Positions 60,001 through 64,000 of a DNA stretch of 64,000 nucleotides are shown piece by piece. Every line of letters starts with the position of its first letter. Position 1 is the first letter of the stretch. A model generated the notes under the pieces. It was not told the origin of the DNA, searched no databases, and saw only the letters and a list, made by a program, of their open reading frames with translations. The stretch covers positions 4,675,117 through 4,739,116 of the forward strand of contig VUYV01000054.1 of the NCBI GenBank assembly GCA_008711295.1. Direction: 5' to 3'. The translations under genes and the position numbers were made by a program. This DNA comes from Anarhynchus alexandrinus. Its lineage: Eukaryota > Chordata > Aves > Charadriiformes > Charadriidae.

Positions 60001-63000
60001 ATAAATACACAAATATACGTCAACCAAAAACATGCTTAACTTTTGAATGCATCTTTTCTTCAATCACAGCTTAATCCCATGTTTGCCTTATCTGAAATAC
60101 TAATTTTGTTATACTGGTGCTTTTAACTTCATAGCTGTTGTTTCCAACACTAATTGTGCTTTCTGTGCTAGTAAGTAGCTATGCAAATTCGAGACTCTCT
60201 TTAATAGAGTTTCTGGATAATTCTTCCAAATATCTGTTTAAAAACATTCTGATATGGTACACAAAAAGCATGTAATGTAAAACAGACAGTACTGACCTTT
60301 CATTGTTACAGCTAAGGTAGGATCCCTGTCTTTTTTGTTCTGTATCCAAAGGAAGCATGCTAACCTCTTCCCCACCCCATTTTCTAGTTTCTGATAGCCC
60401 TAGTAAAATTCCACTATCACACTTCACTGCAACTTAGCAACACTACAATATTCAAGACAAACTTCTCCTACATAATGTCTGCATTTTGTTAAAAAAAAAA
60501 AAAAAGAAAAACACCAAAACACACCAAAACCAAAACCACAAGACCCAAAGAGCTTCACAGAGTTAATACAACAGAAAACTTGCCTTTTTCAAGTGGGTTC
60601 TTAGCTTTAAATTGTTCCAATGTATTCAATCTAGTTGACAAGTTTCTTTAATATTTTAAGCTCTGTGGCAGCACAGTTCCACTCCCATTTAAATAAAAAC
60701 CTCAAGAAAAGAGGTTTTTAATACACATAATCTTATAACCAGGAGAGCAAGTTACCTTTACATAAACCATGAAATGTTTTCATATCAATTCCTAACAGCA
60801 ATCTTCAAAAAAAAAACCACTCCTCCTTGGTTGAAATTTATGATAGCCACTTATTTTCAAAAGGTAGAGAACAATGGTTTAGTGAGGAAGCAAAATTGAT
60901 AATTTTACGCTGACAGATTTACCAGTTACAACAGTAGTATACAAGTATACAACTAACTTTTAGAGAAAAGCTGAAAAAGGCAGAATTTTTTAAGAAATTA
61001 TGTAAAGAAATTACATACTTAAAACCAATACTTAATAGTAGATGTGTAGATCTATGGATTACCCCGTAGCAATGTATGCTTCAAGAATAAAAGAAACCTG
61101 GCATGGAATGATTCAATTGATTTCTCTTCCCTGAACGCGATCTGTTTTTACAGGCACCACATATAATTATCACATAACTGATGCTGGAAATACAGTACTT
61201 CATTCTCAGTGGACTGCAATCAACTGCACATAATCATTACTGTTTCCAAAACGCTATCAGCAGATCAATTTGCTGTGAAGCAGCTGTTAGTGATTTAATA
61301 TTCTCTTTACTTATAAAGTGAGAGCTGTTCATGGTTTTCTTCTGGCAAGTTTGGGGGAAAAGGAAATTGACAGATGCATAATGCATAATTTAAACCCAGA
61401 GAAATTTCAAAGGTTAACAAAAGTTTGATGAAATGTGTTCATGCCTGATAAAGCCAAAAGTCGCAATGATTTTGCTGATCACTTAATTTTAGGTCTAAGC
61501 GTCAGAAACCTCCAGGTAAGTGGGGCAGGTTCCCAACAGGAACTACACTCTGCTGAGCAAGCACCTGCGGTAGAACTGAACGCTGAGAGGCAAATCAGAC
61601 AAGGATGATGAAAATTGCTTACTCCACCATGCCTTCTTATTCCCAGCTGCCACTGTCTATCCCATAAGAATTATTGGGTTTCACTGCTCCTTAAAGGATG
61701 GTGAATCTAAATATGATATTACTATTGGAATGATGAGGCCTCCGCAATGACGCATTTGGAACCATAGGCCCACACCACATCAAATGTAATCCACAGTACT
61801 GTCTCAATAAGTCAAAATTTGAGGTACTAACATGAACCTGTGACTGAAACAATACTTGCCCCTTTTCCCTCCCCTCTCCAGTCCCACTATACTTCGAAGG
61901 TAAGACTGATTACTTTCCTTGGTGCCAGAATAAAGGCTGATGCAAACTTCTTAGAAGAGATTCTTAAAAATTTTATGTTCCCGCAGCCACCAAAGCAGCA
62001 CGCAGCAGTTTCCCAAAAAATCTGTTAGAAGCAAACTTACCCAGCATCTGAGTAGACATTAAATAGCTGGGCTTGTTTCCTCCTTATTACCTATTCTTTG
62101 ACTCTTCAAGGCAGAGTTTCTCCTACAGACTATTACAACTACTATATCAATGTTTTTCAAATGACACTTTAAAGAGAGCAGAAACAAACAAGGAAAAAAA
62201 GAAATAGGAAAGAAGACCTAGAAATGCCTTCAAATCTTTTGGCTTTAAATGCAGTCCAAGAGACAGCCTAAGCACTGCAACATCCGAATGTGATCGTGCT
62301 GACAATGTGAACAACAGAAAGAAAAGCTACTTGTCCTGTTCCAGGTGATTTAATGGTAAATTGCGATGGCTCCAAGTACTTACTGTCTGCCTGTTAAAAA
62401 AAAAAGACCTTTTCCGTTTCTTTGGAGATAATCAATGGAATAGAGCCTCAAACTGGCCTGTCTTGATTAGGCTGGTGACTCCACAAAACTCACTGACACA
62501 GCAAAGACACGCTCTAGATTTCACCACTGTTCTTGTCTCAGGGGTGTCCCAAGGACAATTCATATTACTGGCAATGTATTTCTTTTAGACATTAAAAACC
62601 AGCGATAACAGGCATCTAAGAAAGGGAATCTTTTGTAGCAGCCAATGCAATGTCTGAAACCCAGTAGGGAAGTGAAAGCCAGGGACAGATCCTGTCAGAT
62701 GGATAGGTCTTCGCTGGAGCTTAAAGACAACAGAAATTTTTTTCAAGATATTAGGATGGCTCTTAAGAAAGCATTAGCAAAGACAATCTCAGTGAAGGAA
62801 CCTGTCAGCTGACAGAGGGGCACATATAACTTTTACGGCTGCAGAGAAAGCACACAAGTGGAGTGAGGCTTAATTACAAACCTAAACCTTATGACAAGAA
62901 AATTTGCAGCTATATTTGTGTAGGTACCACTATATGGAATACCTATACAATGACATTCAAAGAGAACTATAAACCACCTATCATGGCATCAGTCTTAAAG

Positions 63001-64000
63001 CTATTACATTCTGTTTGTATATTTATTGCTCTTGTGGTATTCTCCCAAAAGAAGCTACAGAAAGGGAGGGTTCATAAGTAAGTCTTAGTCCCTTTCTGAC
63101 TGCATCATTTCTAGCAAGGCCTTCAGATGCAAAGCCAAAGGGAAGGGAGAGAAACAATACAAAAAATTCTATAGACAACTGCTCAAAGCCAGTCAGAGTG
63201 CTGCATTTTATTCAAGGTTCTCCTTTACCTTACCGAAAAAACTTACAACAGCAATGTAGGTCTTTTAGTCCATTGAAACATACTGAACAAGCTCAAAGAC
63301 ACTACAGGCCTTTGAGAATCACCTAGTTTTATAGTTTCTTTCAGATTGACCTATCTTTCAATCAAAAATAACAGTTCTTTGAAACAAATGAAGCATAGTA
63401 GAAAAAAAGAAATTAAGACTGATGAAATAGCCAGTGACTACCAACAACTATCTAACCTACACTCTGGGGTAATGAAAATATGTAAGGCTCCCTTTAGCAG
63501 CTAGCAATTCTTTGCAGGGAAACAGGACTATCAACTATTATGAAGAAACGTATTACTAAAAGGCAAGTATTTCTAGCATCTTATTCTCCTTACTGCCTTT
63601 GCTGTATGCATATAGCCAGTTTTGTATGGATTTTTATAAAAAAGACTGAAGAAAACCAAGAATACCATCCATCAATTAGTAATCCAGTGAACAGATTTCA
63701 TAAGTGTTCCAACAGAGCAAAATACAGAAACATCCACTAAAAAGTTAAAATCTGAAATGGTCGAAAAACCATTAGGACGAATAAGAAGGGGAGACTGAAG
63801 ATAAGATTACAATAACAAACGGGATTTTGTTGGCATGATGGAATTTCTGTACTTAGTCTAGAAATACTGTATCTAGAAGTTTTATAAACACTATTTATCA
63901 ACAGAGTTAGCATTTTAGCTACATTTAAGATCTTTAACAGCTACATTTAAAGTGAGCTGTAAAAGGCAAACCTCCTTCCCTCATTCCTTAAGATATTTTA
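57094..64000 (-). other. RALGPS2: RALGPS2 intron, partial (runs off the right edge)
   Basis: Nothing resembling the preceding exons (first part of the RasGEF domain and N-terminus) was seen in these 6.9 kb on the minus strand, so they should lie beyond 64000. The region contains a pyrimidine tract (58870-58909) and an A-run at 60490-60504. A small block near 61492-61515 (plus strand) resembles an exon between AG and GTAAGT but is only about 24 bases. No mobile element was recognised. Confidence 0.75.
58870..58909. repeat. Polypyrimidine/polypurine tract
   Basis: Forty bases of only T and C (TTTTCTTTTTCC-type, ending in T14) occur on the plus strand. On the RALGPS2 sense strand it is polypurine, so it cannot serve as a pyrimidine tract for that gene. 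Confidence 0.8.

Noticed and set aside
61492..61515. Mini-exon-like block between TTAATTTTAG and GTAAGTGG on the plus strand
   Set aside because: It would be about 24 bases long, antisense to RALGPS2, with no partner exons.
1..64000. CRISPR arrays, bacterial operons, phage or plasmid modules, or an undescribed defence system
   Set aside because: Exon-intron structure, CR1 elements and vertebrate gene families show this is animal nuclear DNA; no regularly spaced direct repeats or compact gene clusters are present.
57094..64000. Search for the RALGPS2 exon encoding the start of the RasGEF domain
   Set aside because: No minus-strand sequence matching the expected preceding peptide with a fitting donor was found, so that exon is taken to lie outside the window.

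Overview
The window is a stretch of vertebrate nuclear DNA, most likely from a bird. It is AT-rich and intron-dominated, with exons bounded by canonical GT/AG splice sites, and it carries several CR1-type LINE fragments of the kind common in bird and other sauropsid genomes. There are no operons, prokaryotic signals or CRISPR arrays. A run of 20 C followed by an N (46206-46226) shows it comes from an assembly with a residual defect. I cannot name the species.

Two protein-coding genes explain all the coding sequence I can support. (1) RALGPS2, a Ral guanine nucleotide exchange factor with a RasGEF catalytic domain, a proline-rich linker and a C-terminal PH domain, lies on the minus strand. I recovered twelve coding exons, at 57004-57093, 53504-53596, 49218-49344, 23709-23846, 22715-22805, 19949-20016, 19156-19291, 18177-18328, 7147-7201, 3424-3501, 1753-1858 and 990-1082. 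Their lengths and split codons join into one uninterrupted frame of 1227 nt (409 codons), about 70% of the protein. The first exons (N-terminal region and start of the RasGEF domain) lie beyond the right edge, and the last part of the PH domain lies beyond the left edge. (2) ANGPTL1, a secreted angiopoietin-like protein, is complete on the plus strand in four coding exons (33606-34431, 39445-39638, 41504-41774, 42798-42985). It encodes 492 residues: signal peptide, coiled coil, linker and fibrinogen-like domain.

ANGPTL1 sits, in the opposite orientation, inside the 25.4-kb RALGPS2 intron between the exons at 49218-49344 and 23709-23846. As far as I recall, the human locus has the same nested arrangement. 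The two genes need not be functionally linked: one acts inside the cell on Ral signalling, the other is an extracellular glycoprotein.

The rest is intron. It holds four CR1 fragments (8840-8897, 10024-10255, 11536-11900 on the minus strand; 32917-33010 on the plus strand), a pair of 5S-rRNA-like remnants in head-to-tail order (55761-55926), simple repeats, a G-quadruplex candidate (44692-44722) and one unexplained 245-codon open frame (20318-21055). I found no sign of an undescribed biological system. The items most worth checking are the recursive-splice-like acceptor at the 57004-57093 exon, the 5S-like pair, the likely cassette exon at 3424-3501 and the unmapped ANGPTL1 promoter.
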